Assembly: GCA_018613055.1 (NCBI GenBank)
Contig: JAGGQZ010000016.1
Coordinates: 1 to 64,000, forward strand
Direction of reading: 5' to 3'
Source: Chryseobacterium sp. ISL-80
GTDB taxonomy: Bacteria > Bacillota > Bacilli > Bacillales > Cytobacillaceae
DNA: 64,000 nucleotides
The position numbers and the translations under genes were made by a program. Shown piece after piece: positions 52,758 through 63,242 of the stretch. Under the pieces are notes generated by a model, which saw only the letters and a list, made by a program, of their open reading frames with translations, did no database searches and had not been told where the DNA came from. How positions within the stretch are numbered: position 1 is the first letter of the stretch; each line of letters starts with the position of its first letter.

Positions 52758-54029
52758 TTACTGATTTCCCGTCAAACGCTCCAGCATTTCACGGAATTCT
52801 TCATTGCCAGGTTCCTTTTCAACTAACATACTTAGAATTTCGGCGGCGTCGTCCATTTTTCCTTCTTCAATCAAAAAATATCCGTAGTCTGACAAAAATT
52901 CTTTGTTGTCTTTAAAGAAAGTATATGCTAGTTGGTATTTGTTTAATGCCTGTGAATAATCTTCAATATGCTGATATGCTATAGCTGCGTCCCAAAGGAT
53001 TTGCGGTTCCTCTTCTTCATTGTAATCCGCTGCACCAATCAGCTCCAGAACATCCTCATACCGCTCCTGCTTCAACAAAAGCTTGTTCAGCACTAGAACG
53101 CCTTCCATGAATCCCGGGTCAAGCGCAATGGCCTCACGGATCATTGTCTCGGCAGATTCTTCATCCGGAAGCTTAAGGGCAAGCTTCCCGCCATAAAAGT
53201 AAAGATCCTTATTATATTCATCCTGCTCGATACCCTGTTTGACAGCTTCAAACGCTTCCTCTGCCATTTCTTCGCGTTCATAGGCTTTGGCAAGATAGAG
53301 GTATAGTGAGTGATATTCAGGGTCGAGAGTCTTCAATTCCTCGAACTTTTCGATCGCTGTTTTATTATAGCCAGCCTGCAGTGCTGTAAAAGCATAACCG
53401 AATAAAGTATTGATTTCCAGCTTTTGTTCAAGGGCTATGTCGTAAAAATGAAGCGCTTCTTCAAATGATCCCCCGGCGCTTAACATTTCAGCCAGCCTCT
53501 GGTTGATGTTTACCCCGCCGATTTCTTCATGTACTTTTAGGACCGTTTCGTAATATTGGATCGCTTCCGCAAGCTTCCCCTGATGAGCATAAAGTTCGCC
53601 CAAAGCAAAATCAATCACCGTTTCATCCGGTAGGATTCTTTTAGCCTCGAGAAGTTTGTTTTCACTCACTTCAAAGAGACCTTCCATTTGATATAAATCA
53701 GCCAACAGAAGAAGTGCCTGGGGAAAAGCAGGATCATCTTTGCCTACCTTTTCAAGAGAAAGCATAGCCTCTTCCTCTTTGCCGAGTTCAATTCTTGTTT
53801 CTGCCAGCAGGACATGGAGTTCGCCCTCATCAGGATAGTTTTTCAATAAACTTTCAATCAAAGCCTCTGTTTCTTCCATAAATCCGAAACGAAAAAGCTC
53901 TTCGGAAAGAAGAAATTTCTCTTCATCATTGCCTTGCTCAAGAATCTCCTTATAGGCAGACATAGCCTTATCAAGCTGTCCATTTTCTATAAGACTGGTT
54001 ATTTCGTTTACTGCGACCATTGCTATCAT
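52758..54029 (-). CDS. ypiA: YpiA, tetratricopeptide-repeat protein
   Basis: About 423 residues made almost wholly of TPR helices, for example GNDEEKFLLSEELFRFGFME, LAEAIQYYETVLKVHEE and YSQALNKYQLAYTF. It is acidic, soluble and probably a scaffold or assembly factor; the partner is unknown. Two ATG codons three codons apart (54029 and 54020) are both plausible after AAGGATAGG. The length matches B. subtilis YpiA. It is in an operon with ypiB. Confidence 0.87.
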   Translation of the reverse strand: MIAMVAVNEITSLIENGQLDKAMSAYKEILEQGNDEEKFLLSEELFRFGFMEETEALIESLLKNYPDEGELHVLLAETRIELGKEEEAMLSLEKVGKDDPAFPQALLLLADLYQMEGLFEVSENKLLEAKRILPDETVIDFALGELYAHQGKLAEAIQYYETVLKVHEEIGGVNINQRLAEMLSAGGSFEEALHFYDIALEQKLEINTLFGYAFTALQAGYNKTAIEKFEELKTLDPEYHSLYLYLAKAYEREEMAEEAFEAVKQGIEQDEYNKDLYFYGGKLALKLPDEESAETMIREAIALDPGFMEGVLVLNKLLLKQERYEDVLELIGAADYNEEEEPQILWDAAIAYQHIEDYSQALNKYQLAYTFFKDNKEFLSDYGYFLIEEGKMDDAAEILSMLVEKEPGNEEFREMLERLTGNQ

Positions 54030-54090
54030 CCTATCCTTAAAATTAGGCACTGTCTGTTTTCCTTACATTGAACAGAACCCTAACGTTTTT

Positions 54091-54996
54091 TCAGTAGTTA
54101 TCAGTAAAAAACCCTGGTGTCTTGATTATAACATTCTCTCCCTTTCCTGGCCGATAATAAACCTCTTTTCCTGCACGAATAACTTTTCCTTTGTCCACAG
54201 TCACCACTAAATGCTTGGACTGAAAAAATAACCCCTGTTCATCACGATGTTTTGTTTCTGCATCAATATTATAGAGGTTATAGCTGACTTCCCCGCCACT
54301 GTGCAGATTCGATTTTCCTGGAAAGATACCGGTCTTTTTTAAAACCGATCTTGAAACCGGGAAGCCATCTTTCAATCCTTCGTATAAAGCGGGAACCTTC
54401 TCCTTTTTCATCAAATTGCTCCAGGCATTAAGCTGTTGCTGCTTCTCTTTTTTGTGTTGGCTTTCTGAAAATAACGGGATGATCGGACAGTTGTATGGAA
54501 ACAATGCTTCCTTGATCCAACCCCACGGGATTGTCTCCAGGCTGCCTATATCTTCGATTTCAAGAAAGATTGCCGGAATCTTCATTTTTTTGCACTTGCG
54601 GATGAATTGGGGTTTCAGCAGCCTTAACGGAATGGAGATGCCAAGGACAAAGTCTATCGGACTGTCCAGCAGCTCATTTTTTGCCTGTTTCAGCTTTTCT
54701 TCAAGCTGCCGTTCAAATTGGACCCTGACAGGGGTGAAGATGACGGTGCTTCCCTTCATGATAAAGTTCTCCAGATAATATTCTTTCCTGTCTTTAAAGG
54801 AACCTGCCAGAGGTAAATTGGAATCAAAGAGGACATGGGTAGGGGTCATGATATATTTGTCTGCATCCATCTTCATATGCTGGTGCCGATTGAGTCTCGA
54901 AGTTGATGTAATGATCCGTTCACCTTCCACCAGCATGCTTGTATTCGTTAGGGCCTGTCCCTTCATGAGGTGGACATTTTCTATAATGTATGCCAT
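54091..54996 (-). CDS. Amidohydrolase-like protein without metal-binding motif
   Basis: A 301-residue protein. The N-terminus (IENVHLMKGQALTNTSMLVE, then ERIITSTSRL...ADKYIMTPTHVLFDS) has the form of the composite beta-domain of amidohydrolases (dihydroorotase, imidazolonepropionase), but where the metal motif HxH should follow (PGLVDxHxH) it reads TPTHVLFDSNLP. The end, KHLVVTVDKGKVIRAGKEVYY, resembles the C-terminal half of the same beta-domain. The centre is a shortened barrel-like region. Catalysis of the usual type is unlikely. ATG follows AAAGGAG. It lies between ypiA and aroA. The function is unknown. Confidence 0.7.
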   Translation of the reverse strand: MAYIIENVHLMKGQALTNTSMLVEGERIITSTSRLNRHQHMKMDADKYIMTPTHVLFDSNLPLAGSFKDRKEYYLENFIMKGSTVIFTPVRVQFERQLEEKLKQAKNELLDSPIDFVLGISIPLRLLKPQFIRKCKKMKIPAIFLEIEDIGSLETIPWGWIKEALFPYNCPIIPLFSESQHKKEKQQQLNAWSNLMKKEKVPALYEGLKDGFPVSRSVLKKTGIFPGKSNLHSGGEVSYNLYNIDAETKHRDEQGLFFQSKHLVVTVDKGKVIRAGKEVYYRPGKGENVIIKTPGFFTDNY

Positions 54997-55086
54997 AAAA
55001 CCACTCCTTTATCGGTCTTATGACAAACTATGCAAAAAATCCAGGAATATAACGGCTTGTATTCCTTTTACCTCTTAATAAATGAA

Positions 55087-55123
55087 TGAGGGCCATCCAT
55101 TTTACATGATTGGCCCTCGATCC
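55087..55123 (-). terminator. Hairpin after aroA
   Basis: Stem GAGGGCCA / TGGCCCTC with a ~17-base loop, nine bases beyond the aroA stop; only a weak T stretch follows on the minus strand. Confidence 0.6.
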
Positions 55124-55131
55124 TGCTATTT

Positions 55132-56424
55132 TTATTCTTGCATTAAGTTATACAAGTCATCGAAAAAACCAGGGTAAGAAACGGCGACAGCCTCACTTTG
55201 TTCCAGGACGACGTCATTTTCGCATAGAAGGGCAGCGATTGACAGCATCATCCCGATTCGGTGGTCCCCATGCGCAGAAACGGTTCCGCCGGCAAGGTTT
55301 TGCTGTCCGTAAATAATCATTCCATCCTCTGTTGCCTCTATATTCGCACCAAGCTTCTTTAGTTCATTTACTACAGTATCAATCCGGTTTGTTTCCTTGA
55401 CTTTCAATTCCCCTGCATCCTTGATTACCGTCATGCCATCCGCCTGTGTGGCAAGTAAAGCAATGACCGGTATTTCATCGATCAGACGAGGAATCAAGTC
55501 TCCTTCGACCGTTGTAGCATTTAGGTTAGAATATTTGATCCTTATATCTCCTGCAGGCTCAGCTGCGTCTTGATCATAGGGTTCAATTGTGATATCTGCT
55601 CCCATTGCTTCCAGGACATCAAGGATTCCAGTCCGTGTCGGATTCAGCCCCACATTCTTAAGCATGATGTCACTCCCTGGTACAATAGCACCTGCCACCA
55701 TGAAAAAGGCCGCAGATGAAATATCACCTGGAATATTAATCTGTGCTGCTTTGAGGGTTTGGCCTCCGACCACCTTTACCGAGTCTCCAGTACGCTCGAC
55801 CTTGCCACCGAACTGCTTGATCATTCGTTCGGTGTGATCCCTTGTCTTTACTGGTTCGACGACTACTGTGTCCCCTTCAGCCTGCAGACCGGCGAGGAGA
55901 ACAGCCGATTTCACCTGCGCACTTGCAACAGGCAATTGATATGTAATTCCCGATAACCTTCCGCCTTTTACAACCAGCGGAGTGAACTCACCATTATTCC
56001 TTCCATCGATCCTTGCGCCCATTTTTGACAATGGAACAGTTACTCTAGTCATCGGCCTCCTGGCGATTGATTCATCCCCTTCCAGACGGGATTCAAAAGG
56101 CAATCCAGATAGGATTCCCATCATCAGCCGGATTGTCGTTCCGGAATTGCCGACATAGAGCGTTTCTTCCGGCGGCTTTAAGCCATCGATTCCGTTGCCT
56201 AAAACAGTAACCTCATTTCCATTCCGGATAATCTCGACCCCGAGTTTTTGAAAGCAGGAAATCGTACTCAAACAATCTTCTCCGGGAAGGAAGTTCTCTA
56301 TTTGGGTGGTCCCTTCGGCGATCGAGCCAAACATGACTGCCCTATGTGAAATGGATTTATCCCCCGGTACTTTAATTTCACCATCCAGGGAGGTTTTGTT
56401 TGTTTTAAGTGTTTTTGTAGACAT
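55132..56424 (-). CDS. aroA: 3-phosphoshikimate 1-carboxyvinyltransferase (EPSP synthase)
   Basis: The sixth shikimate pathway step, joining PEP and shikimate-3-phosphate. The 430 residues show [20 protein letters not shown] (about 21-40, substrate lysine and arginine), [15 protein letters not shown] (about 92, PEP loop), [15 protein letters not shown] and the C-terminal [16 protein letters not shown]. In the PEP loop the usual GNAGT reads GNSGT, a substitution found in class II, glyphosate-tolerant EPSP synthases; the effect here is not proven. Named aroE in B. subtilis. It is 17 bases after tyrA. Confidence 0.95.
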   Translation of the reverse strand: MSTKTLKTNKTSLDGEIKVPGDKSISHRAVMFGSIAEGTTQIENFLPGEDCLSTISCFQKLGVEIIRNGNEVTVLGNGIDGLKPPEETLYVGNSGTTIRLMMGILSGLPFESRLEGDESIARRPMTRVTVPLSKMGARIDGRNNGEFTPLVVKGGRLSGITYQLPVASAQVKSAVLLAGLQAEGDTVVVEPVKTRDHTERMIKQFGGKVERTGDSVKVVGGQTLKAAQINIPGDISSAAFFMVAGAIVPGSDIMLKNVGLNPTRTGILDVLEAMGADITIEPYDQDAAEPAGDIRIKYSNLNATTVEGDLIPRLIDEIPVIALLATQADGMTVIKDAGELKVKETNRIDTVVNELKKLGANIEATEDGMIIYGQQNLAGGTVSAHGDHRIGMMLSIAALLCENDVVLEQSEAVAVSYPGFFDDLYNLMQE

Positions 56425-56441
56425 ATTTCTGCTCCTTCAAT

Positions 56442-57548
56442 TTACTCTGCAACAGACATCTCGAATTCTGTGTGTTTCCCGATGCATTTCATTGCTTTTT
56501 CCCGATCTTCAGGTGTCTGAAAACTGATCACCAGCACACCATATATATCTTCACGGGTTTCAATGATCCTGATATTCGTTATGCTGATTCTCTCAATTGC
56601 CAGGTACCCGGTTACTTCGGAAATCACACCTGGATAATCAGGCACATCCACAAACAGGTCATAAAAGCTTGGAATCGCTCCCTTATCATTTACAGGAAGA
56701 CCGTCACGATATTTTTTCGCAGATTCAAAGAAATCATAAATTTTGTCTTCATCCTTAGTTGACAATAACTCTTTTACCCGCTCCATCTCAGCCTGCCAGT
56801 CACTCAATAAAGAAACCAGGACATCCCGGTTTTGAAGCAATATATCTCTCCACATTCTTGGGTTACTGGAAGCTATTCGCGTGATATCCCTGAATCCACC
56901 CGCTGCAAGGCGGTTTACAAGCGGTTTTTCTTTGTCAGCCCGGGCTGCCTGATGCACTAGCGAAGCAGCAATTATATGTGGGAAATGGCTGACCACACCG
57001 GTAAGATAATCGTGCTCTTCAGGAGAAACATCCAGAAACCTGGCTCTCGTACCTGAAAGCCAGGCCTTTAAACGATCGACTGTCTCATTCACGACGTTGC
57101 TGGCAGGGGCCAGAAGATAAAAAGCATTTTCAAACAATATCTTCTTTGCAGCAGCTACCCCGCTTTTGTGGGAACCTGCCATCGGATGGCCTCCTATAAA
57201 GGCAATCCCTTTGTCTGAAAGGATGGATGCCTTTTGGGAGATATATCCCTTGGTGCTTCCTGTGTCTGTAACAATGACTTCCTTTTTCAGCGGCAAGGAT
57301 GCCAAAGTTTCAATGATTTTTCCTGCAATCGTGACCGGAGTCGCTATGATGATCAAATCTGCCTCCGAAGCTTCTTCTTCAATGCCTTCTGCTGGCCTGT
57401 CAATCACGTCAAGCATCTTGGCAAGGTTCATCTGGTTCTGGTCCAGGTCGAAGCCCACCAGTTCTGAATCCGGATGTTTTTCTTTAATACACATTGCCAG
57501 AGAGCCGCCAATCAATCCAAGCCCAATGATCAATACGCGGCCTTCCAT
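56442..57548 (-). CDS. tyrA: Prephenate dehydrogenase with ACT domain
   Basis: Oxidises prephenate to 4-hydroxyphenylpyruvate for tyrosine. The 368 residues have the NAD loop VLIIGLGLIGGSLA (about 5-18), the prephenate site GGHPMAGSHKSGVAAA (about 125-140) with HDYLTGVVSHFPHIIA, and a C-terminal ACT domain (about 295-365, YDLFVDVPDYPGVISEVTGY), the likely tyrosine feedback site. The ATG at 57548 follows AAGGAAG. The hisC stop is 13 bases upstream. Confidence 0.95.
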   Translation of the reverse strand: MEGRVLIIGLGLIGGSLAMCIKEKHPDSELVGFDLDQNQMNLAKMLDVIDRPAEGIEEEASEADLIIIATPVTIAGKIIETLASLPLKKEVIVTDTGSTKGYISQKASILSDKGIAFIGGHPMAGSHKSGVAAAKKILFENAFYLLAPASNVVNETVDRLKAWLSGTRARFLDVSPEEHDYLTGVVSHFPHIIAASLVHQAARADKEKPLVNRLAAGGFRDITRIASSNPRMWRDILLQNRDVLVSLLSDWQAEMERVKELLSTKDEDKIYDFFESAKKYRDGLPVNDKGAIPSFYDLFVDVPDYPGVISEVTGYLAIERISITNIRIIETREDIYGVLVISFQTPEDREKAMKCIGKHTEFEMSVAE

Positions 57549-57561
57549 AAAACCCACTTCC

Positions 57562-58665
57562 TTATTTAGATATTGCAGTGTCAACATTCAAAAATTCTTT
57601 AATAACCCCAATTACACCTTCATTTTGTTCCTTTGAACCGATTGTTACCCTTATACATGTAGGAAATCCAAGCGCAGTGCCTGAACGGACGATATACCCT
57701 CTTTCAAGCAGGAACTGAAACACTTCCTGGCCATCCCTGTTAAAATCAATCAAAATGAAGTTTCCTTGTGACGGATAATATTTCAATCCGGCATGATCAC
57801 AATATTCGTAAAACTGCTGCAGTCCTTCTCTGTTTTCTCTTCTGCATAAATCTATGAATTTCTGGTCTCCCAGTGCAGCGATCGCGGCTGCCTGGCCCAA
57901 TGTGTTGACATTAAATGGTTCCCTGGCCGGCTCCAGTGCCCTGATGGTATCCTCATGGGCAATTCCGTATCCTACGCGAAAACTGGCTAAGCCATAAATT
58001 TTGGAAAATGTCCTTAAAATAATCAAGTTTTTGTATTGCTGCAATAGACGCATTGAATCATGGAAATCGTCAGCAACCACATATTCAAAATAAGCTTCAT
58101 CGAGCACTACCAGCACATCGTCAGGAACCCGTGCCATAAATGCAGTCAGTTCTTCTTCTGTTATATGGATCCCTGTCGGATTGTTCGGAGAGCATAACCA
58201 AACAACCGAAGTCTGATTGTCGATTGCAGCGGCCATTCCGTCCAGGTCATGTGCACCGTTCACTAATGGGATCTCTGTGATTTCACAGCCTTCAATTATT
58301 CCATTGTGCTTATACTGAGGAAAAGTTGGAGCAGCCATCACTGATTTTGTTTGTGGTGAAAGCAGGGCTCTTGATATGATTTGGATTATTTCATCAGAAC
58401 CATTGCCGAGTATAATCTGCCCCTCGTTAACATCTAAATGCTTTGCAAGTGCTGTACGGAGTTCTGAAGCATAACCGTCAGGATAAATTGAAAATTTGCC
58501 TGCATAACCTGCGATTTCACTCCTCACTTTTTCTGAAGAACCAAATGGGTTCTCGTTTGATGCCAGTTTCACGATTTCTGATAAACCATACTGTCTTTTA
58601 ACTTCCCCGATTGATTTACCTGGCTGGTACGGTTTAAGCTTTAAAAGCTGCTCTTTCCATCTCAT
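57562..58665 (-). CDS. hisC: Histidinol-phosphate / aromatic aminotransferase
   Basis: A PLP enzyme of about 367 residues used in histidine synthesis and, in Bacillus, in tyrosine and phenylalanine synthesis. It has YGLSEIVKLASNENPFGSSE, the AxNPxG-type CSPNNPTGIHI (about 157), VVLDEAYFEYV (PLP aspartate) and RTFSKIYGLASFRVGYG (PLP lysine, about 218). The ATG at 58665 is preferred because the GTG three codons earlier lies in the GAGGTGG ribosome site. It directly follows aroH here; in B. subtilis six trp genes lie between. Confidence 0.94.
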   Translation of the reverse strand: MRWKEQLLKLKPYQPGKSIGEVKRQYGLSEIVKLASNENPFGSSEKVRSEIAGYAGKFSIYPDGYASELRTALAKHLDVNEGQIILGNGSDEIIQIISRALLSPQTKSVMAAPTFPQYKHNGIIEGCEITEIPLVNGAHDLDGMAAAIDNQTSVVWLCSPNNPTGIHITEEELTAFMARVPDDVLVVLDEAYFEYVVADDFHDSMRLLQQYKNLIILRTFSKIYGLASFRVGYGIAHEDTIRALEPAREPFNVNTLGQAAAIAALGDQKFIDLCRRENREGLQQFYEYCDHAGLKYYPSQGNFILIDFNRDGQEVFQFLLERGYIVRSGTALGFPTCIRVTIGSKEQNEGVIGVIKEFLNVDTAISK

Positions 58666-58777
58666 CTTATCCACCTCAACTGTCTCATTCTTTAGTTCTC
58701 TATCTAATTAAAGCAATAAAGAGTATGTTTTTATCATACACTGTTTTGCATTGCAGAAAAAGTAAAAAAGAACAATT

Positions 58778-59134
58778 TTATAAATCCGGTCTCAGACCAG
58801 CCGCGCCCTCAAGGTAAAGATGCCTTATTTCGTCCTGCCTTTTATCAGTATTGAAATGAATCATGACCCTGATGCACATTGGAAGCGAGCCGGTGACGGC
58901 CAACTCTTTCATGCACATGACCGGTACATAGGTCCAGCCGTCGAGATTCCTTAATGCTTTTGCCGGGAAGGCTGCATCGACATCATCAGTAGCAGAGATG
59001 AATATGGAGGCAACATCATCCGGAGCAATCTTGTTGGAAGCGATCATTTCTTTTAAAAGCCTTTCAGCACCCAGGATAACTTCCCTCTCCTCATTACTGC
59101 TTACCGTGATGGCTCCTCTTACTCCCCTAATCAT
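58778..59134 (-). CDS. aroH: Chorismate mutase, AroH type
   Basis: Converts chorismate to prephenate. A 118-residue trimeric AroH-class enzyme with MIRGVRGAITV (catalytic Arg7), FISATDDVDAAFPAKALR (about 70-85), VPVMCMKELAVTGSLPMCIR (catalytic Arg near residue 90) and HLYLEGAAGLRPDL at the end (conserved tyrosine). The ATG at 59134 overlaps the end of aroB by 8 bases. It is slightly shorter at the C-terminus than B. subtilis AroH (127 aa). Confidence 0.95.
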   Translation of the reverse strand: MIRGVRGAITVSSNEEREVILGAERLLKEMIASNKIAPDDVASIFISATDDVDAAFPAKALRNLDGWTYVPVMCMKELAVTGSLPMCIRVMIHFNTDKRQDEIRHLYLEGAAGLRPDL

Positions 59135-60221
59135 CAAGTCCAACCTCCTCTTCGAATTTCTTCAGATATGTCATCAATGTTCTTTCATCTACTTCAATAA
59201 GCGCAGGATTGCCGACCTTTTCCAAAAGAACATAGCGAATGGTACCGCTCACCGATTTTTTATCCTGTTTCATTCTTTCAATCAACCGCTCTCTTTCCAG
59301 TCCCTTCGGAATGGACGTTTTATATCCAAGCCTTATAAGCCACCGCTTTAATTCATCTAAATTAAAATCAAGCCCAAGCAGCTCCTTGCTTAATCCGAGG
59401 GCAAATAGCATGCCGATCGCCACAGCCTCACCATGCGTGACCTTCCCATAACCGGCTTCGGCTTCAATTGCGTGGCCAAGTGTATGACCGAAATTCAAAT
59501 ATGCGCGAATCCCTTTCTCCTTTTCATCCTCCGCAACAAATGCACCTTTAATCGAAATACCCTTTGTCAGGAATTCAAGCATCTGGGATTCGTTTATGGC
59601 ATCCAGTGATTGTATTTGTTCCTGCAGCCAACTATAAAAAATTTCATCGCTAATCAGAGAATGCTTGATGACCTCAGCAAAACCTGAACGCACTTCATGT
59701 GCAGGGAGCGTCTCCAAGTAATCGAGGTCATAAATCACAGCTTCTGGCTGATGGAATGCACCTATCATATTCTTCCCTAACGGGTGGTTAACCGCCACTT
59801 TCCCCCCTACCGCGCTGTCATGGGCAAGAATCGTGGTCGGGACTTGAATGAAACGAATCCCCCGCATATATGATGCAGCGACAAATCCCGCCAGATCTCC
59901 TACAGCACCTCCACCCAAGGAAATGATCAGCGACTTCCTGTCGAGTTTATTTTCAAGTGCGTAAGAAAGACAATCATAATAAACATCAAATGTTTTTGCT
60001 TTCTCACCCGAAGGTACGATTTTTACGATGAACCGACTTAGACCAGCCGACTCCCGAAAAGAATCCAGATGGTGCTTCGCTACTGTTTCATCCGTTATGA
60101 CCATGATTGATGTATAGCTATCTGCTGCCTTCTGGATGAAATCGTTCAAGAGATGAATCGCACCGCTCCCAATATAGACGGGATATGAGTTTGTACTTGT
60201 AACGATATTCACCTGCTGCAT
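59127..60221 (-). CDS. aroB: 3-dehydroquinate synthase
   Basis: The second shikimate pathway step, NAD- and metal-dependent. The 364 residues contain VIVPSGEKAKTFDV-type sequence (IVKIVPSGEKAKT), ISLGGGAVGDLAGFVAASYM (NAD site, about 100-118), HQPEAVIYDLDYLETLP and NFGHTLGHAIEAEAGYGKV then HGEAVAIGM (metal histidines, about 245-265). ATG follows GAGGGAAT. It starts right after the aroC stop. Confidence 0.96.
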   Translation of the reverse strand: MQQVNIVTSTNSYPVYIGSGAIHLLNDFIQKAADSYTSIMVITDETVAKHHLDSFRESAGLSRFIVKIVPSGEKAKTFDVYYDCLSYALENKLDRKSLIISLGGGAVGDLAGFVAASYMRGIRFIQVPTTILAHDSAVGGKVAVNHPLGKNMIGAFHQPEAVIYDLDYLETLPAHEVRSGFAEVIKHSLISDEIFYSWLQEQIQSLDAINESQMLEFLTKGISIKGAFVAEDEKEKGIRAYLNFGHTLGHAIEAEAGYGKVTHGEAVAIGMLFALGLSKELLGLDFNLDELKRWLIRLGYKTSIPKGLERERLIERMKQDKKSVSGTIRYVLLEKVGNPALIEVDERTLMTYLKKFEEEVGLDD

Positions 60222-61394
60222 TTAAAATTCCCTCGCAGTCCTTCTTTGTTCTTCGATGGTTGCTTTCAGCGTGTCAAAACGGTCTGCGTAAAATTGGTCA
60301 ACCAGGGCAGAAGCAAGCTCCCACGCTACCACATTTTCAGCAACGACCGCAGCCGCCGGAACGGCGCAGGCATCAGATCGTTCAATACTAGCCGAAAAAG
60401 GTTCTTTAGAATCGATATCAACACTCATCAATGGCTTGTAAAGCGTGGGGATTGGTTTCATAACGCCACGGACAACGATCGGCATTCCCGTCGTCATTCC
60501 GCCTTCAAACCCTCCAAGCCGATTGGTTTTACGGTAATAGCCACGCTCTTCTTCCCAGGCAATTTCATCATGTACCTGGCTGCCAGGCTTCCTGGCTGCT
60601 TCAAAACCAATACCGATTTCGACCCCTTTAAAAGCATTGATGCTCATAATAGCCGCCGCAAGCTTACCATCCAGCTTGCGGTCGTAATGGACATAGCTGC
60701 CCACCCCGGCTGGCATCCCTTCAGCAATTACTTCGACGACACCGCCGATGGAATCGCCATTTTTCTTTCCTTCATCAATCGCTGCCATCATGTCCTTTCC
60801 AGCGTCGGTGTCAAAGCATCGAACAGGGGATTCTTCCGTTACTTCTCTTAGTTCATCCAGTGAGAAAAAGTCCTGCTTCTCGGCTTTCACCCCGCCGATT
60901 TCAACAACATGGGCAACCAGTTCGATTCCCAGGAGCGACAGCAGTTTTTTAGCCGCTGCACCCGCTGCGACCCTTACCGTTGTTTCTCTTGCAGATGAAC
61001 GTTCAAGGACATTCCTCATGTCGCGATGCCCATACTTGATTGCTCCATTTAAATCAGCATGACCTGGACGCGGTCTGGAAATCTTCCTTTTCACTTCTTC
61101 GGATGATTGATCATCCAGCGGTTCCTGGCCCATGATGCCGGTCCAATGCTTCCAGTCATTATTTTCAACCACCAGCGCGATTGGTGAGCCAAGAGTTTGC
61201 CCATGCCTGATTCCCGCAGTGATCTGTACCTGGTCTTTTTCAATCTGCATCCTTCTGCCGCGGCCATAACCCTTTTGCCTCCGCGCAAGCTCGCTGTTTA
61301 TATCTTCTGCAACCAGCGGCATTCCTGCTGGCATTCCTTCAATTATCGTTGTTAGCTGCGGTCCATGTGATTCACCCGCTGTTAAATATCTCAT
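60222..61394 (-). CDS. aroC: Chorismate synthase
   Basis: The last shikimate pathway step, using reduced FMN. The 390 residues show all three family signatures: [20 protein letters not shown] (about 8), [20 protein letters not shown] (about 122-141) and [20 protein letters not shown] (about 338). It is the first gene of the aroC-aroB-aroH run; B. subtilis calls it aroF. ATG follows GGGGGAAAG. Confidence 0.96.
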   Translation of the reverse strand: MRYLTAGESHGPQLTTIIEGMPAGMPLVAEDINSELARRQKGYGRGRRMQIEKDQVQITAGIRHGQTLGSPIALVVENNDWKHWTGIMGQEPLDDQSSEEVKRKISRPRPGHADLNGAIKYGHRDMRNVLERSSARETTVRVAAGAAAKKLLSLLGIELVAHVVEIGGVKAEKQDFFSLDELREVTEESPVRCFDTDAGKDMMAAIDEGKKNGDSIGGVVEVIAEGMPAGVGSYVHYDRKLDGKLAAAIMSINAFKGVEIGIGFEAARKPGSQVHDEIAWEEERGYYRKTNRLGGFEGGMTTGMPIVVRGVMKPIPTLYKPLMSVDIDSKEPFSASIERSDACAVPAAAVVAENVVAWELASALVDQFYADRFDTLKATIEEQRRTAREF

Positions 61395-61595
61395 ATACTT
61401 TCCCCCTTCAACTCGCTAAAGGATTTGTTTTACTATATCACACAGTTTCCAATAAATAAATTAAAAATTTCGAAATATGTATGATTCCTTTTAAAGAATG
61501 AAGCCATTTTATCACGAACCCCACAGTCTCGCAAAAAAACCATCATGTATTACTATTGTCTGCATACATCAGGTGATTTTATTTTGCAAATAGCA

Positions 61596-61620
61596 AAAGG
61601 AGCACGGTTACCCGGCTCCT
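61596..61620 (-). terminator. cheR terminator
   Basis: Stem GGAGC / GCTCC with the central GGGTAACC, followed by TTTTGC on the minus strand; it lies directly after the cheR stop. The 230-base gap to aroC shows nothing else I recognise. Confidence 0.65.
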
Positions 61621-61624
61621 CCTG

Positions 61625-62410
<786 letters not shown>

Positions 62411-62569
62411 TTATCGATACTAGAAAAATCTGGACAATCCCATTATAGCGAAAATTTTTGAGATGCGTGCACTATTTTTTGCCCCCCTGTTCAGCTCGAA
62501 CTGGTTTCCTAAGGTCATTAGGGGACAAGGCACTTTGTTTATGAAAAAACATGGCTCCAATGAAAACGA

Positions 62570-63200
62570 TTCAATTGGTGCTATGAAAACACAGTTTTTA
62601 GAGCTTCAATCTGGGTTATTGGTGTCCTGATATCTTAGTTTCTGGAAAATCATTGTTCCATTGGGGGTTATTGGTGTTTCGATATCACAGTTTTTTGGAA
62701 AAACAGTGCTCCAATGAAGTCTATTGGTGTCACGATATCACAGTTTCTGGAAAATCAGTGATCCAATAAGGGCTATTGGTGTCACGATAACACAGTTTTT
62801 GGAAAATCATTGTTCCAATGGGGGTTATTGGTGTCACGATATTACAGTTTCCGGAAAATTAGTGCTCCAATGAGGTCTATTGGTGTCACGATATCACAGT
62901 TTCTGGAAAATCAGTGCTCCAATGAAGTCTATTGGTGTCACGATATTACAGTTTCTGGAAAATTAGTGCTCCAATGAGAGCTATTGGTGTCACGATATTA
63001 CAGTTTCTGGAAAATCAGTGCTTTAATGAGAGCTATTGGTGACCTAGAATCTCAGTTTTCGGGAAAATAAGGATCCAATAAAGCTTATTGGTGACCTAAA
63101 ATCTCAGTTTTTGAAAGAATAGGGTTCTAATGAAGCCGATTGATGACCCAATAGCACAGTATCTGAAAAAGCAGGGCACCAATGAGGAATATTGGCGCAA
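62570..63200. repeat. 52-bp tandem repeat array between cheR and ndk
   Basis: About twelve units. ATTGG occurs at 62574, 62618, 62670, 62723, 62775, 62827, 62879, 62931, 62983, 63035, 63087, 63139 (as ATTGA) and 63191: nearly every step is exactly 52 bases. The consensus unit is ATTGGTGTCACGATATCACA, then GTTTCTGGAAAATCAGTGCT, then CCAATGAAGTCT. CCAAT-N7-ATTGG forms an inverted repeat at each unit junction. Units in the centre are nearly identical; the edges are decayed. It fills most of the 840-base gap; no gene is present. Confidence 0.93.
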
Positions 63201-63201
63201 A

Positions 63202-63233
63202 TAAAAAAGACACTTGCCATGAGCAAGTGTCCA
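63202..63233 (-). terminator. ndk terminator
   Basis: Stem GACACTTGC / GCAAGTGTC with loop CATGA region, followed by TTTTTT on the minus strand, ten bases beyond the ndk stop. Confidence 0.87.
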
Positions 63234-63242
63234 GGGGTTATA

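Noticed and set aside
60246-60851. A 201-codon frame on the plus strand
   Set aside because: It lies wholly antisense to aroC, which is a clear chorismate synthase with all signatures; the frame is GC-pattern driven.
62570-63200. CRISPR array
   Set aside because: The regular spacing looks CRISPR-like, but the entire 52-base unit is repeated with no unique spacers, and no cas genes are near.
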